Counted from the first letter of the stretch, positions 24,748 to 33,469 are shown. The stretch: 40,373 nt of DNA from Candidatus Colwelliibacteriota bacterium (GCA_016176505.1 JACOXB010000002.1:1-40373), one strand, 5' to 3'. Numbers and translations are program-made. The notes: a model not told the origin generated them from the letters alone.

Positions 24748-24777
24748 TCCGCCACTACCTATACATAGGTGTGGGGA

Positions 24778-25632
24778 TCAACCGCTGATGTTGAATACCT
24801 TAAACGCGTTTTTGGTGGTTGTCTCCCCTACTTCTTCGGTGGTTTTCCCTAAAATTTCGGCGAGCTTGGCGGCGGTGTGAATGATAAAGCTCGGTTCGTT
24901 TCTTTTGCCGCGGAAAGGAACTGGCGCGACATAAGGAGCATCGGTTTCGAGTAAAATTCGGTCAAGACCGATGTATTTAATCACTTCGTCATAATCTCTC
25001 GCAAAAGTAATCACTCCGCCGAAGGAAAAATAAAAACCGAGCTCCATAAGTTGCCTGGCGTCTTCTTTGGTGCCGCTGAAAAAGTGGACTACTCCGGCAG
25101 GAGTAGTAAGTATATTGTATTTTGTATTTAGTATCCGAATGAGGTTAGGAAAAGCATTTCGGCAGTGGAGCATTAAGGGTTTGTTAAGTTCGGCAGCGAG
25201 TTCGATTTGAGCAATAAAAGCTTTTGCCTGTTCTTCTTTTGTCTCTTCGGTCAAACGATAATAATCCAAACCGCACTCGCCGATGGCTACGACTTTCGAA
25301 TTTTTACCAAGTTCTTTGTAATAATTGACGTCAAACTCTTCGCCCCGACTCACGAAGCCTTCCTCGCCCGCCGTAGCTTTAGCGAAGGAGGGGCTTAATT
25401 CTTTGGTATCGTGATATGACTTCGAAGTATGAATGGGGTGAAGGCCAATTGTGGCGTAAACACCTTTTTCATATTTTTCAGCCATTTCAACTGCCGCTTT
25501 CGAAGTGTCTTTTTGAGTGCCAACATTAATAAACCAAATGTCATTAGCTAAGGCGCGATCAATTACTTCTTTCGCATCCTCATTAAAGGCCGCGAATTGA
25601 ACGTGAGTGTGAACATCTATCAATCGAGGCAT
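24778..25632 (-). CDS. tatD: TatD-family metal-dependent nuclease
   Basis: A 284-residue TIM-barrel hydrolase. Metal ligands are in LIDVHTHVQF (HxH), IGECGLDYY (E), LMLHCRNA (H), GVVHFFSG (H) and LLETDAPYVAP (D). TatD proteins are 3'-5' exonucleases/deoxyribonucleases with roles in DNA repair. Two in-frame repeats are inserted: the 32-bp element (SPSFAKATAGEEG, 25362-25393) and an AT-rich micro-repeat (ILNTKYNIL). Both lie outside the catalytic motifs. It follows metG by 3 nt, a common bacterial pairing, and ends the long recO-tatD operon. Confidence 0.93.
   Translation of the reverse strand: MPRLIDVHTHVQFAAFNEDAKEVIDRALANDIWFINVGTQKDTSKAAVEMAEKYEKGVYATIGLHPIHTSKSYHDTKELSPSFAKATAGEEGFVSRGEEFDVNYYKELGKNSKVVAIGECGLDYYRLTEETKEEQAKAFIAQIELAAELNKPLMLHCRNAFPNLIRILNTKYNILTTPAGVVHFFSGTKEDARQLMELGFYFSFGGVITFARDYDEVIKYIGLDRILLETDAPYVAPVPFRGKRNEPSFIIHTAAKLAEILGKTTEEVGETTTKNAFKVFNISG
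25107..25136. repeat. GTATTTTGTATTTAGTAT micro-repeat in tatD
   Basis: The stretch TATATTGTATTTTGTATTTA encodes ILNTKYNILTT in TatD between the conserved HCRNAF and GVVHFFSG motifs. It is similar to the leuS copy at 18485-18515. Confidence 0.5.
25362..25393. repeat. 32-bp dispersed element, tatD copy
   Basis: The element begins CCTCGCCCGCCGTAGCTTTA; it matches the leuS copy at 19421-19452 at 25 of 32 positions and is read in the same frame and orientation (SFAKATAGEE). Confidence 0.75.
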
Positions 25633-25635
25633 AGA

Positions 25636-27096
25636 CTAATCAAGCCTTAGGAAAAGTGGTTTTTCCGGAGCTTTATTTTGCTGAATTAATTCCTGAATTT
25701 TCAAACTCGTTTCCGGCATCAAAGGCTCGAGACTGATGGCCAAATACCAAAGTTTGAGCACTAAATCGGCAATAATTTTTCGAGCCTTTTTAGGGTCACT
25801 TTCAATTAAGTTAAAAGGTTTTTCAGCCTGAATCTCAGCATCAAGCCTGCTGATTTCAACCCAAAGATTGTCAGCCACCCCATTGAATTCGTAGTTTTCA
25901 AGTTCTTTAAAAGTCTCTTGAAATTCACGGCCATAAATCACTCCTTCGGATTTAGGCAGCTCCACATCTAAATCAAGGCTTGAAGCCATTTTCATAATCC
26001 GGCTTACCAGATTACCAAGGCCATTCGCTAAATGAGCATTATAAGCTTCGCGAATGGTGTCTTCAGTCACATCGCTGTCTTCAAACGGATTAACGTGGCG
26101 GAGAAGATAATACCTGATGCTATCCGTCCCGTATTTTTTAACTATTTCAATCGGGTCAATGACATTGCCCAAGCTCTTGCTCATTTTTTGGCCGTGGCTT
26201 GTGATAAAACCTTCGATATAAATTTGGCGGGATGTCGGCAAACCGGCTGACATTAACATCGCCTGCCACATAGCTGATTGCTGGCGCAGATTATCTTTGC
26301 CGGCAATTTGAATCGCGTTCGGGTTCTCCTTAGTTCCCCAAAACTCTTCGAACTTTTTTTCGTCTTCAGGCCAACCAAGGGCGGAAATATAGTTAACCAG
26401 GGCATCAAACCAGACGTACATCACGTGCTTGTCATCCCCAGGCACCGAAATCCCCCACGGCATTTTTTCTTTCAAACGGGAAATACTAAAATCTTGCAAA
26501 CCAGCCTCGACAAACTTTTTTATCTCGTTCAGCCGAAAAGCTGGAACAACAAAATCCGGATGAGATTCATAAAAATCAAGAAGTTTATCTTGATATCTAC
26601 TGAATTTAAAAAAGTAGTTTTCCTCGTCAATCAGTTCGATCTCCGCTTGCGGATGAATTAAACACCGCCCATTCTCAAGTTCAGATTCGGTTTTTTCAAG
26701 CTCGCACTCAACGCAGTACTTAATCTGGTACAGCTTTTTATAAATATCGCCGTTTTTATCACAGCGCTGCCAAAATTCCTGGGCCGCCATAACGTGATGA
26801 GGATCAGTCGTCCGAATAAAGTTGTCATAACTTAAATCAAGCGCCTGTTTAAGCTGGTCAAACTTGGCCGCGTACTCGTCAGCATAAGCCTGGGGGTCTT
26901 TCCCCTCTTTCTGGGCGGCGCGGTAGATTTTTAAACCGTGCTCATCCGTGCCGGTATTGAAAAAAACCTCGTCCCCCATGAGGCGGCGCCAGCGAGCCAG
27001 CGCATCAGCTCGAACTATTTCAAGGGCAAAACCGATGTGAGGCGGCGCGTTAACATAAGGAAGGGTGGTTGTAATATAAAATTTTCGGGCCATCAA
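25636..27096 (-). CDS. metG: Methionyl-tRNA synthetase
   Basis: Class I synthetase of 486 aa. HIGH motif TTLPYVNAPPHIGFAL, WFDALVNYISALGWP, KMSKS motif SHGQKMSKSLGNVIDP, and a knuckle with CVECELEKT and one more cysteine (GRCLIHP). No C-terminal tRNA-binding (EMAP-like) domain, a short form. It overlaps the AI-2E permease gene by 4 nt and is followed by tatD after 3 nt. It charges initiator and elongator tRNA-Met. Confidence 0.97.
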   Translation of the reverse strand: MMARKFYITTTLPYVNAPPHIGFALEIVRADALARWRRLMGDEVFFNTGTDEHGLKIYRAAQKEGKDPQAYADEYAAKFDQLKQALDLSYDNFIRTTDPHHVMAAQEFWQRCDKNGDIYKKLYQIKYCVECELEKTESELENGRCLIHPQAEIELIDEENYFFKFSRYQDKLLDFYESHPDFVVPAFRLNEIKKFVEAGLQDFSISRLKEKMPWGISVPGDDKHVMYVWFDALVNYISALGWPEDEKKFEEFWGTKENPNAIQIAGKDNLRQQSAMWQAMLMSAGLPTSRQIYIEGFITSHGQKMSKSLGNVIDPIEIVKKYGTDSIRYYLLRHVNPFEDSDVTEDTIREAYNAHLANGLGNLVSRIMKMASSLDLDVELPKSEGVIYGREFQETFKELENYEFNGVADNLWVEISRLDAEIQAEKPFNLIESDPKKARKIIADLVLKLWYLAISLEPLMPETSLKIQELIQQNKAPEKPLFLRLD

Positions 27097-28127
27097 ACAG
27101 TCAGGCGGGCGCGGCTCCGGCGGGACTTAATCCGCATCCAGTCCTCAACTACTTCTTGAAGAAAAACCGTTACCGGAATGGCGACAAGCATGCCAAGAAT
27201 GCCGGCGATCTGAACTCCACCGAGAAGGGCAACGAGAATAATAACCGGATGAATACCAAGCGCTCGCCGCATCACTAATGGAACTAAAACCTGGTTTTCA
27301 AGCTGCTGAATACCTAAGAAAAGAAGTAGAACATATAAACCGAGACTGACCGAGTCAGCCAGGGCAATGGCAACGGCCAAGGCACCGGCAAAAATCGGAC
27401 CAACTACTGGCACAAGTTCAAAAAGCGCCGCGATTATTGCCAAAACTAATCTTTGCTCAACGCCTAATATCCAGAGGCCAATGAAAACCATAAAACCGAC
27501 TACCAAGCTCAAAACAATTTGAGCCTGGAACCAGCGGCCAATTCTTCGCCGGGTGCGACGATAAAGCTGAAGCACCCGATCCTCCATAGTTTCTGGGAAA
27601 ACCGCTCTTAAAAATTTTTCCACTCCATCCCGACTAACGGTGAGATAAAAGGAAAGGACAAGCACTGCCAAGGCAAAAGCCACACCGCCTAGGAGACGTC
27701 CAAGGATAGCGAGAAACGGGACCCCGCCCGAAAGAAGGACGTTAGAAACATTAGTTAGATCCGGGCCAATCAGGTTAATAACTTCAGCCGGAGTTTCAAT
27801 GCCTAAAAACTGGTTAGCCAAACCGCTAAGATTTTTAAAAAGGCTGTTTAACTCTAAGAGGGCAATTGGGAAAATGGCGTAGACAACGAAAGCTAAAATG
27901 GTAAGGAAAATGAGAAAAACAATAATGGTGCCGAGGAGTCTTGGGATGCGCCATTTTTGCATCCGCGCCACAGCTGGTTCAAAAGCCGTGGAAATAATTA
28001 AGGCCAACAGTAAAATAGCGACTGTTTCCCTGGTTAAATAGAGAACAATCACAAAACCGGCCATCATCAAAATCCGCCAGAGACTGCCCCAGGAAATCTC
28101 AATCAGGGTATGCTGTTTTTCGGCCAC
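27093..28127 (-). CDS. AI-2E family (PerM-like) permease
   Basis: A 344-residue membrane protein with about seven or eight hydrophobic segments. The AI-2E/PerM signature is seen in LLALIISTAFEPAVARMQKWRIPRLLGT and in FELVPVVGPIFAGALAVAIAL, with GIQQLENQVLVPLVMRRALGIHPVIIL near the end. Members export small molecules or ions; substrate cannot be predicted. The start is a GTG at 28127. The preceding gene is the damaged M16 peptidase, whose ancestral 3' end at 28137 lies 9 nt upstream. It overlaps metG by 4 nt. Confidence 0.9.
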   Translation of the reverse strand: MAEKQHTLIEISWGSLWRILMMAGFVIVLYLTRETVAILLLALIISTAFEPAVARMQKWRIPRLLGTIIVFLIFLTILAFVVYAIFPIALLELNSLFKNLSGLANQFLGIETPAEVINLIGPDLTNVSNVLLSGGVPFLAILGRLLGGVAFALAVLVLSFYLTVSRDGVEKFLRAVFPETMEDRVLQLYRRTRRRIGRWFQAQIVLSLVVGFMVFIGLWILGVEQRLVLAIIAALFELVPVVGPIFAGALAVAIALADSVSLGLYVLLLFLGIQQLENQVLVPLVMRRALGIHPVIILVALLGGVQIAGILGMLVAIPVTVFLQEVVEDWMRIKSRRSRARLTV

Positions 28128-28136
28128 GCCTTTATT

Positions 28137-29280
28137 CTACGCTAATTTCAAAATATCGCGCAATTCAGCCTCTTCTTTAACTGGGCCGATGATAGCTAGG
28201 TTGAGTAGCGAGAGCGTCCGAGGTCTCAAGGTTAAGCATTAGATTCCCGACTAAATGATCTTTAGCGTGCTGGAGTTCACCCTCAGAAACAGGTTCACTT
28301 ATAAATCGCCTATATTCTCCAAGAATAGCCTGAATAACTTCATTGGTTCGCCGTCCATCAACCCCGGCTCGAGCATTTAAATAGCCGTGATCAATATAAA
28401 GAATGGGATCAGCGCCAACGTAGTAAGCTGCGCCCATTTCACCCCTGATCTTCTGAAAAAGCCGCGAACTCATTCCCCCTCCCAGAATATCGGCGAGGAC
28501 CATTAGAGTATAGCGGCGGGGATCTAAGAAATCGAAAGTTCTGAATCCCAGTAGGAGGTGAGTCTGGTCTGTCTCTTTAAATCTTAAAAGAATATTGGGC
28601 TTATCTTGTTTCTCTTCTATCTTGCTCTTATTCGCCTTAGGACCAGCGGGGATACCGGCGAAAGCTGACTTAATTAAGTCGATCGTTTTTGATTCCTCAA
28701 TAGCGCCGGCGGCCACAATAACCGTAGATGAAGCTACATAATTTTCATCGCGATATTTAATAAAATCTTCTCTCTTAAGATTTCTAATTATCTCCTTTCG
28801 ACCAGCCACATCCCAACCAGCCGGCTGATCGCCGTAAAGCAACTCAGTGAACAAATCGTGTATCTTCTTCATCGGGATATCCTCCTCCATATTCATTTCT
28901 TCGATGATAACCCCCCTCTCTTTCTCGATTTCAGCCGGATCAAAGATTGGATTCAGATACATATCCGAAACAATATCTAAGATCCTATCAAAGTGTTTTT
29001 TATCTGCTTTAGCAAAATAGCCAGTTAATTCGTGCGCAGTAAATGCATTATAAGCAGCGCCGATACTATCAAGTTCTTTTGAAATATCAATCGCCTTCGG
29101 CCTCTTTTTAGTTCCTTTAAAACAAAGATGTTCTAGGAAATGAGAAAGGCCGTTTATCTCTTTAGTTTCGTATTCGGAGCCGGCCTCGACTAAAACGAGA
29201 ATGGTGGCAGCCAGATTTCCAGGCTGAGGAACAGTAATAATCCGGAGCCCGTTATCTAGAACAGTCTTTGTATATTTCAT
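28137..29280 (-). pseudogene. M16-family zinc peptidase with internal deletion and frameshift
   Basis: The first 355 or so residues are a good M16 peptidase: zinc motif HFLEH, downstream glutamate in ERGVIIEEMN, and the second domain up to NLMLNLETSDALA. Then the frame shifts: the annotated ORF ends QPSYHRPS at 28177, while the next frame continues LNLAIIGPVKEEAELRDILKLA and stops at 28137. That tail is the normal C-terminus of this family, but about 45-50 residues that usually separate the two blocks are missing. A deletion with a 1-nt frame change around 28205 explains both. A truncated enzyme could still be made; activity is doubtful. It overlaps glyS by 4 nt. Confidence 0.8.
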
Positions 29281-30557
29281 AACTTCCCTTTTAAGTAGTC
29301 GGCTAGTTCTTCGATTTTTACTCTTTCCTGATTCATGCTGTCCCGGTCGCGGACCGTTACCGTCTGGTCCTCAAGCGACTGGAAGTCGACCGTGACGCAA
29401 TAAGGCGTGCCGATTTCATCCTGGGCATAATAACGCTTGCCAATATTACCCCGATCATCCCACGCCGTCATATAACGAGAACGGGACTCGTTATAGATTT
29501 GGCGGGCGAGGTCTACGAGTTCTGGCTTATTAGCCAAAAGGGGGAACACAGCCACTTTGTAGGGCGCAAGTTCCGGTTTTAAGCGTAAAACTATTCTTTC
29601 CGGATCACTATCGTCATAGGCCTCGGCGAGAACAGCCAAGACGGTCCGATCCACTCCCCAGGTCGGCTCAATCACATGCGGCCAGAATTCTTCGTTAGTT
29701 TCCGGATCGCGATATTTCAGATTTTCTCCCGAAAATTTTTCGTGGTTTTTTAAATCAAAATCAGTCCGATAAGCCAAACCGTATAGCTCTTTTTGGCCAA
29801 AAGGAAAATCGTATTCAAAATCAATAGTTCGCTTTGAATAATGAGCCCGATCACTTTCCGAAATCTCATGTTCGTGGACTTTCTGAAGATCAATGCCTAA
29901 ATCTTTAATCCAGGCGAGCATCTCCTTCCGCCATTCCTCAAACCACCTTTCCCATTCTTTCTCCTGAACAAAGTATTCGATTTCCATCATCTCAAATTCC
30001 CTTAAGCGAAAGATAAAGTTACCGGGTGTAATTTCGTTTCTAAAAGCCCGACCGATTTGGGCAATACCAAAAGGCAAACTAACCCGAGTTGAATCAAGCA
30101 CATTTTTAAAATCAACAAACATTCCCTGAGCTGTTTCAGGCCGGAAGTAAACAATATTTGCGCTCTCTTCGGCCGGGCCCATAAAAGATTTAAACATTAA
30201 GTTAAACTGCTTGGCTTCACTAAAATCTTCGCCGCCGCAATTCGGACATTTTAATGTATCGTTTTCGTCTTCACGAAAACGAGTGTGGCATTTTTTACAC
30301 TCAACTAAGGGGTCGGAAAATTCTTTCAAATGACCGCTCGCTTCCCAAACTTTGGGGTTCATAATCAGGGTTGAATCAAGGCCGACGATGTCATCCCGAC
30401 GGTGGACAAACCGCTCCCACCAAAGGTTTTTGATATTATTTTTAAGTTCAACCCCCAAAGGGCCGTAGTCATAGCTATTAGCCAGACCCCCGTAGATTTC
30501 CGAACTCGGGAAGATAAAGCCTCTTCGTTTAGCTAGGGAAATGATTTTCTCCATCAT
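29277..30557 (-). CDS. glyS: Glycyl-tRNA synthetase, single-chain type
   Basis: Class II synthetase of 426 aa, the alpha2 type found in Gram-positives, archaea and eukaryotes. Start MEKIISLAKRRGFIFPSSEIYGGLANSYDYGPLG, zinc-like cysteines CKKCHTRF...CPNCGGEDF, motif 2 AFRNEITPGNFIFRLREFEMMEIEYF, motif 3 region EPTWGVDRTVLAVL, and the anticodon domain KVAVFPLLANKPELVDLA with AQDEIGTPYCVTVD. It overlaps the genes on each side by 4 nt, which indicates coupled translation. Confidence 0.96.
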   Translation of the reverse strand: MMEKIISLAKRRGFIFPSSEIYGGLANSYDYGPLGVELKNNIKNLWWERFVHRRDDIVGLDSTLIMNPKVWEASGHLKEFSDPLVECKKCHTRFREDENDTLKCPNCGGEDFSEAKQFNLMFKSFMGPAEESANIVYFRPETAQGMFVDFKNVLDSTRVSLPFGIAQIGRAFRNEITPGNFIFRLREFEMMEIEYFVQEKEWERWFEEWRKEMLAWIKDLGIDLQKVHEHEISESDRAHYSKRTIDFEYDFPFGQKELYGLAYRTDFDLKNHEKFSGENLKYRDPETNEEFWPHVIEPTWGVDRTVLAVLAEAYDDSDPERIVLRLKPELAPYKVAVFPLLANKPELVDLARQIYNESRSRYMTAWDDRGNIGKRYYAQDEIGTPYCVTVDFQSLEDQTVTVRDRDSMNQERVKIEELADYLKGKL

Positions 30558-32287
30558 GGTATAACTGTGCCGTCGCCTTCTTTAACTGTTGAGTCGGCCG
30601 GGAGGCGGGTATTAACCGGTTCGGCCGTGGCTCGAATCTCCTCGCCAGTCCACTCGTCTCTCGCGCTCACTCTAGTCTCCCCAATAAGCGGCAGATACTG
30701 GCCGATCCGATTGCTCCTTGGGATCGCCTCAACCTGGAAAACGGCTTCTGGCTTCTCGCCTAAGACTCCTAGAGTAGCAGAGATATTGCCTGGCCGCCAA
30801 ATAACTTCACCTGATTTTTCATCAAATTCCGGCAAACTCTCGACATTGCTTTTTACCTTACCTGTAAAACTAACGCCCTCCTCAAGCCTGGCTCTTACCT
30901 CAACGCCGGTTAAATCAGTGGTGAAGTTCGTAAGCTGCCAATGAATAGTGAAATCAGTTGGCGCGCCCACTTTCGGCGGCAAAGGCCCCTGGTTAATAAT
31001 AAAGGTTCCGGCGTCTCTAAAATAGGCCAGGGCCTCAACCCGAATCTCGCCCCGGATTTTTGTCTCAAGCGTTTTAGAATTTACGGTTTTACTAATTGCC
31101 ACAGGATAAGGCACGGTTGGCGATTCAATCTCGGCTTTGACTCTCAAGGAAAAATTCTTATCGCTTAGTTTGATAATTGAATAATTTTCTTTAGTTTTTA
31201 TTAAGAATCCGAATTGGCCGGTCTCGTTAGGGCTAAACTCTTCAAGCTCAGAAAATCTTGAAGAATCCCAAACCAAGGTATTTGTTCCGCGGATAAACCT
31301 GGCGTCACTGACCAAAGTATTAAAATCAAACATTTCGCCAGTAAGCGAGGCTCGAACGACAACATCTTTTAGGGTTGTGTCGGTGTTGTTACGGAAAGTA
31401 ACGAGATATTTTAATTCTTCGCCCCGGCCGACTGACTCTCTTGGATTTTCAAGCTCCAAATTTAAGGAGAGCGGCGAAGTGTTAAGACTGACCAATTTCT
31501 CCGATTTTAAGAGAGTATGTTCTTCGCCAAAAAGATTCATGCCAACCCGGCCGGTTAAAGTAAAAACTGAGCCGTCCTCGAGATCAGCCTTGCCCCGAAT
31601 CACTAATCTGTCTTCGCGCTCGAACTCGTCCAGAGACCAACCATTATCCCCAATATCCGGGGCCTGATCCGTTTCAACGAGAGTAAATCCTCGCGGATAA
31701 TCCAAGTAAAAATTCCAGTCCTCAAGAGACTCAAGGTCTTCTCCCCTTTTTAAAATAACCGTGCTTTCGAATTCTTCGCCTCGGTAGACAGACTCTGGCG
31801 CCTCAAGCCTGAGTTCAAACTCCGGCCTTTTGACTGCTAGTTCGGTTTCAATTCTTTTTTCAAAAGTGGCAGATATGCCGCTGGGCGAGTAAAAAAGAGT
31901 GGCCCTAAGGTCGTAGCGGAGATCAAGATCTCCCTCGGCCGGAGCGGCTACCACCTTAATACTCTCGCGGTACATTCGGCTCGCGCCAATATCGCCGATT
32001 TCTCTTGTTACGGTTCTATCTTCGGGCGCATCAACTAAATACAAATTGTCGGGCAGATAAACCGTTACCCTCGCCTCTCTTAGGGCTCGCGTTCGATGAT
32101 TGACTAATCTCATTTCTAAATCAAAAGGGATGCCGAGTTCGATCTCTTCCTCGCCAGCTTTCGCGATTTGAAGCTCAATTTCTTTTTCGGTCGAAAACTT
32201 ATAAACGTAAAAGCCGGCGCCCGATAGAACGAGAAGGGCGACAATAACCGCGATTACTTTATTTCTTTTTGAAGCGAAAGACAGCAT
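30554..32287 (-). CDS. Membrane-anchored surface protein with repeated Ig-like/DUF11-like domains
   Basis: A 577-residue protein: one N-terminal membrane anchor (KVIAVIVALLVLSGAGFYVYKF) and then only beta-rich, acidic extracellular sequence. At least three domains show the DUF11/CARDB-like pattern of a conserved asparagine in an edge strand, e.g. EEELKYLVTFRNNTDTTLKDVVV, DLEMRLVNHRTRALREARVTVYLPD and DFTIHWQLTNFTTDLTGVEVRARL. No cysteine pairs or enzyme motifs are evident. It is wedged between recO and glyS with overlaps of 29 and 4 nt. Role is unknown; cell-surface structure or attachment is an inference. Confidence 0.75.
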   Translation of the reverse strand: MLSFASKRNKVIAVIVALLVLSGAGFYVYKFSTEKEIELQIAKAGEEEIELGIPFDLEMRLVNHRTRALREARVTVYLPDNLYLVDAPEDRTVTREIGDIGASRMYRESIKVVAAPAEGDLDLRYDLRATLFYSPSGISATFEKRIETELAVKRPEFELRLEAPESVYRGEEFESTVILKRGEDLESLEDWNFYLDYPRGFTLVETDQAPDIGDNGWSLDEFEREDRLVIRGKADLEDGSVFTLTGRVGMNLFGEEHTLLKSEKLVSLNTSPLSLNLELENPRESVGRGEELKYLVTFRNNTDTTLKDVVVRASLTGEMFDFNTLVSDARFIRGTNTLVWDSSRFSELEEFSPNETGQFGFLIKTKENYSIIKLSDKNFSLRVKAEIESPTVPYPVAISKTVNSKTLETKIRGEIRVEALAYFRDAGTFIINQGPLPPKVGAPTDFTIHWQLTNFTTDLTGVEVRARLEEGVSFTGKVKSNVESLPEFDEKSGEVIWRPGNISATLGVLGEKPEAVFQVEAIPRSNRIGQYLPLIGETRVSARDEWTGEEIRATAEPVNTRLPADSTVKEGDGTVIP

Positions 32288-32804
32288 TCTCTTTTCCTAA
32301 CGAACCGGCGAGCCTAGCGTAGCAAGACTCACATAAAAATATTACATCCGGAGTGATAAAATAAACAATTTGCCCCGAACCGCAGTTAACACAGAGGCTC
32401 TCGTCACTATAAAAACCAAGCACGGTTAAGGTTTTTTCATAAGTTCCCTCATCAAGTTCGCCTTGATGCGCCGCCTCTTTCACTAGTTGCCAAAGGGGGT
32501 AGTCCGGTTCGGCCCAGGGAGTAACTTGATTTAGGAAATCTAAAAAGCGAAGGAAATCCGCGCTCTTATTCTTCGGCCGCTCGCCCAGGACATCAGCTAG
32601 CTGAAGCCGATTCTTCTCTACCAATCTCGCCCGAACTAGGTTCCCGGGCAAAAGATGGGGCGAAAGTTTTGAGAGCGGCCTGCGACTACTCTTTACGAAA
32701 GCTTCAACTTTGCCAAGGTCTTTGGTGAAAAGGGTAACAAGCTCGTCAAACTCGGCTTGGGGTCGCCGGCCAAGCACCAAGGCTTCAGTATAATGCTCGA
32801 TCAC
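32259..32804 (-). CDS. recO: DNA repair protein RecO
   Basis: A 181-residue RecO. N-terminal OB-fold (EALVLGRRPQAEFDELVTLFTKDLGKVEAFVKSSRR with the canonical DE..v.lfT...Gk pattern), helical middle, and C-terminal zinc finger CVNCG...LCESCYARL. RecO loads RecA with RecR at gaps. The protein is shorter than the usual ~240 aa, mainly in the helical part. It starts with GTG 7 nt after an extended -10 box, so its mRNA is probably leaderless, and it heads the operon that runs to tatD. Confidence 0.9.
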   Translation of the reverse strand: MIEHYTEALVLGRRPQAEFDELVTLFTKDLGKVEAFVKSSRRPLSKLSPHLLPGNLVRARLVEKNRLQLADVLGERPKNKSADFLRFLDFLNQVTPWAEPDYPLWQLVKEAAHQGELDEGTYEKTLTVLGFYSDESLCVNCGSGQIVYFITPDVIFLCESCYARLAGSLGKENAVFRFKKK

Positions 32805-32811
32805 TGGTCTT

Positions 32812-32820
32812 ATTTTACCA
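32812..32820 (-). promoter_or_regulatory. Extended -10 promoter of the recO operon
   Basis: Minus-strand TGGTAAAAT ends 7 nt before the recO GTG start. No -35 box is seen. Confidence 0.5.
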
Positions 32821-32840
32821 TTATTTAAGCCATTTTTAGC

Positions 32841-32862
32841 CTGCTTTAGCTGGCGAGGCAGG
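32841..32862. repeat. Intergenic CCTGC...GCAGG element
   Basis: CCTGCTTTAGCTGGCGAGGCAGG-like inverted repeat between recO and the 3D-domain gene, related to the in-gene elements at 20383 and 13544. It is the only intergenic copy seen here. Confidence 0.45.
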
Positions 32863-32886
32863 CCTCTTTGACTTATCCACTAGGGG

Positions 32887-32915
32887 TTGAAAAAAGAGGC
32901 TAAATCTGCTAGACT
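32887..32915 (+). promoter_or_regulatory. Promoter of the 3D-domain gene
   Basis: TTGAAA (32887-32892), 17-nt spacer, TGCTAGACT (extended -10 box, hexamer 32910-32915). It gives a leader of about 40 nt that contains the hairpin at 32932. Confidence 0.55.
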
Positions 32916-32931
32916 AATATAAGCGGTAAGG

Positions 32932-32952
32932 CTCCCATAAAGGGAGTTTTTT
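32932..32952 (+). promoter_or_regulatory. Terminator-like hairpin in the leader of the 3D-domain gene
   Basis: CTCCC-ATAAA-GGGAG followed by six T residues, ending 10 nt before the ATG. Flanking GCGGTAA and TTACTGC can pair further around it. There is no Shine-Dalgarno sequence. It has the form of a transcription attenuator. Confidence 0.55.
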
Positions 32953-32962
32953 ACTGCCTACC

Positions 32963-33424
32963 ATGAGTAGATACCTCATCTCGGCGCTTCTACTTATCAG
33001 TCTGGGAACCTTGAAAATGGGAATAATCGGTGGGGCAAGCGGTTCGGCTGCAAGTCCCGAAGACGGCGAATCAAGCGAGACTTCAAGCGCTCTTCTTAAC
33101 CAGGCTCCAATTGTGGAAGAGAAGTCCGATGACTCGAAGCAAATCGTTGTGGTTACTGTCACCGGTTATTCGAGTAGTGTTGAAGAAACGGATGATACGC
33201 CGTTCACTACCGCATTAGGAACAAAGGTCCGGCCCGGAGTCGCAGCTGCTAATTGGCTGCCGCTCGGTGCCGAAATTAAGATGCCCGATCTCTTCGGTGA
33301 TCAGGTATTCGTAATTGAAGATAGAATGAACCGAAGGCATCCTAATCGAGTAGATATTTGGTTTCCAACTGCGAATGAAGCGTTGCGGTTCGGTATCAGA
33401 GAGACCCGAATCGAAATCTTATAA
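32963..33424 (+). CDS. Exported 3D-domain protein (YuiC/MltA-like fold)
   Basis: A 153-residue protein with an N-terminal hydrophobic signal or anchor (YLISALLLISLGTLKMGIIGGASG), a serine/glutamate-rich linker and a C-terminal 3D domain from about residue 60: VTGYSSSVEETDDTPFTTALGTKVRPGVAAANWLPLGAEIKMPD...FVIEDRMNRRHPNRVDIWF. The three aspartates that name the domain are in TDDTPF, IEDRM and VDIWF. Such proteins cut or bind peptidoglycan (lytic transglycosylase-like). Monocistronic, with its own promoter, leader hairpin and terminator. Confidence 0.88.
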   Translation: MSRYLISALLLISLGTLKMGIIGGASGSAASPEDGESSETSSALLNQAPIVEEKSDDSKQIVVVTVTGYSSSVEETDDTPFTTALGTKVRPGVAAANWLPLGAEIKMPDLFGDQVFVIEDRMNRRHPNRVDIWFPTANEALRFGIRETRIEIL

Positions 33425-33426
33425 GC

Positions 33427-33450
33427 AAAACCCGCCCTCCGGCGGGTTTT
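33427..33450. terminator. Bidirectional terminator
   Basis: AAAACCCGCC-CTCC-GGCGGGTTTT, a perfect 10-bp stem with U-runs in both directions, 3 nt after the 3D-domain gene stop. Confidence 0.92.
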
Positions 33451-33469
33451 GCCTTACTGACTGAAAATA

